Positions 62,943-64,000 of a stretch of 64,000 bases of DNA are shown here, piece after piece. The DNA is taken from positions 558,001 through 622,000 of the forward strand of contig NZ_CP127247.1 in NCBI RefSeq assembly GCF_030285785.1, read 5' to 3'. The DNA comes from Parasedimentitalea psychrophila (lineage in GTDB: Bacteria > Pseudomonadota > Alphaproteobacteria > Rhodobacterales > Rhodobacteraceae). The notes beneath the pieces are model-generated. The model ran no database searches, had not been told where the DNA came from, and worked only from the letters and a program-made list of their open reading frames with translations. A program made the position numbers and the translations under genes. Numbering within the stretch: the first letter of the stretch is position 1; the number at the start of each line of letters is the position of its first letter.

Positions 62943-63910
62943 TGGAACTGAGCGCAGAACCCATTATCTATGGTCTGATTTTTGTCGGCGTGCTGGTGCT
63001 GGTCGAGGGCCTGTATCTGGTGGCCTTTGGCAAATCCATCAGCCTCAACAGCCGCGTCAACCGCCGCTTGGAAATGCTCGACAAGGGCGGCAATCGCGAA
63101 CAGGTGCTGGACCAGCTGCGCAAGGAAATGCAGCAGCACATGAAGTCGCAGTCGATCCCGCTGTATTCACTGCTGGCCGAAAAGGCACAGAAGGCAGCAA
63201 TTGCCTTTTCACCCCGGCAGTTGGTCATGATCATGGGCGGCCTGGCAGCGCTGGCCTTTGTCGGCCTGAGCATCGGCACCGAAACCCAATTGCCACTGCG
63301 CATCCTGGGCTCTGTCATCATCGGCGTCGCGGCGGTGTTCATGTGGGTCAACAACAAGGCCAAGAAACGCATGTCGATGATCGAAGAGCAGCTGCCCGAC
63401 GCAGTTGAACTGATTGTCCGCAGCCTGCGGGTCGGGCACCCGTTTATGGCCGCGATTCAAATGGTTGCCAAAGAGGTCAGTGATCCGCTGGGCACTGAAT
63501 TCGGCATGATCGCTGACGAAAGCGCCTATGGGCGGGATATCGGCGAGGCGCTCAAGGAGATGGCAGAACGGCTGGACATGCAGGATATGCGCTTCCTGGC
63601 AGTGGCGGTGACCATCCAGGCCCAGTCTGGTGGTAACCTGGCCGAAGTCCTGAGCGGTTTGGCCAAGGTGATCCGGGCCCGGTTCCGCCTGTTCCGCCGG
63701 GTCAAAGCCATCACCGCCGAGGCCCAATGGTCGGGCAAGTTCCTGTCGGCCTTTCCGCTGCTGGCCTTGATGGGCACTCTGGCCAAGGATCCGCAATTTT
63801 ATGACGACGTGCTGGACCACCCCTACTTCATTCCCTGCTGTTTCATTGTTGGGATAATGCTGACCGTCAATCTTTTCGTCATGCGCGCGCTGACCAATAT
63901 CAAAGTATGA
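62942..63910 (+). CDS. tadB: Tad pilus inner-membrane platform protein TadB
   Basis: 322 residues. About four hydrophobic segments (GLIFVGVLVLVEGLYLV, LVMIMGGLAALAFVGLSIG, ILGSVIIGVAAVFMWV, CCFIVGIMLTVNLFVMRAL) around a GspF/T2SSF domain (ELIVRSLRVGHPFMAAIQ, VAVTIQAQSGGNLAEVL). It pairs with TadC as the inner-membrane base for CpaF. Confidence 0.94.
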   Translation: MELSAEPIIYGLIFVGVLVLVEGLYLVAFGKSISLNSRVNRRLEMLDKGGNREQVLDQLRKEMQQHMKSQSIPLYSLLAEKAQKAAIAFSPRQLVMIMGGLAALAFVGLSIGTETQLPLRILGSVIIGVAAVFMWVNNKAKKRMSMIEEQLPDAVELIVRSLRVGHPFMAAIQMVAKEVSDPLGTEFGMIADESAYGRDIGEALKEMAERLDMQDMRFLAVAVTIQAQSGGNLAEVLSGLAKVIRARFRLFRRVKAITAEAQWSGKFLSAFPLLALMGTLAKDPQFYDDVLDHPYFIPCCFIVGIMLTVNLFVMRALTNIKV

Positions 63911-63923
63911 GAGAGCTCCGGAC

Positions 63924-64000
63924 ATGGAACTGCTGACCAATATAAACACCTTCCTGACAGAACAGCTGGGCGACTTTGGCCCGTTGCTGGTGATCGGTCT
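63924..64000 (+). CDS. tadC: Tad pilus platform protein TadC, 3' partial
   Basis: The start (MELLTNINTFLTEQLGDFGP then LLVIG) is visible for 25 residues before the window ends, with GAGAG nine bases upstream. Position directly after tadB and the hydrophobic opening make TadC by far the likeliest call. Confidence 0.7.
   Translation, partial: MELLTNINTFLTEQLGDFGPLLVIG

Overview
The window looks like a chromosomal segment of a marine Rhodobacterales (Roseobacter-group) alphaproteobacterium. This is inferred from moderately high GC, the protein sequences, and gene neighbourhoods typical of that group: glyQ - DUF6446 - glyS - ppdK-like, ctaC - ctaB - ctaG - ctaE - surf1 - thrC - M16 protease, and a flp/cpa/tad pilus locus in which an OmpA-like lipoprotein gene sits between cpaC and cpaE. 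No plasmid, prophage, IS element, CRISPR array, tRNA or rRNA was recognised. The window is mainly core genome with a few small unusual pieces.

Layout. 1-2.2 kb: two ABC ATPases of the LivG/LivF type (the first cut by the window edge) and a TSUP permease. 2.3-6.6 kb: DUF1127 protein, YqeY, carA, and a family 2 glycosyltransferase fused to a GspE/MshE-type N-terminal domain, preceded by a perfect CtrA-like site. 6.6-13.7 kb: GntR regulator, pyrimidine 5'-nucleotidase, UbiH-type hydroxylase, class V aminotransferase, two Lrp/AsnC regulators divergent from ilvC, and a DMT permease. 13.8-17.9 kb (minus): folB-folP-glmM and a SleB-type cell-wall hydrolase. 18-26 kb (minus): glyQ, a DUF6446 gene, gltS, glyS and a PPDK-like gene. 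26.2-32.8 kb: a periplasmic SPOR/peptidoglycan-binding/trypsin-fold protein whose catalytic triad is lost, then SDR, DUF1178, EcsC, GNAT, flavin reductase, GFA and hexapeptide acetyltransferase genes. 32.9-39.2 kb: SulP transporter, mtnP, LysE exporter, apt (purine and methylthioadenosine salvage), a wrecked MFS transporter gene, and a GlcD-type FAD oxidase. 39.4-47 kb (minus): the aa3 oxidase subunit and assembly cluster running into thrC, an M16 protease and a GNAT gene. 47.2-54.5 kb: tldD, dprA, topA and a two-subunit 3-oxoacid CoA-transferase. 54.5-56 kb (minus): an unrecognised membrane protein and a lytic transglycosylase. 56.3-64 kb: the Flp/Tad pilus locus (two pilins, cpaB, cpaC, OmpA-like lipoprotein, cpaE, cpaF, tadB, start of tadC), running off the right end.

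Non-coding content is informative. Two dispersed palindromic repeat families occupy intergenic spaces, and one pair of copies is almost identical, inverted and 4.6 kb apart. Strong intrinsic terminators lie inside the pilus locus after the first pilin and after cpaB, which suggests graded expression. A perfect FNR/FixK-type box lies between ctaC and tldD.

I did not find a clearly new multi-gene system. The best leads are the CtrA-box/MshEN-glycosyltransferase unit, the FolB protein with an apparent amino-acid-kinase-like second half, the triad-less trypsin-fold protein, the Asp5-Trp6 Flp pilins, and the repeat families.
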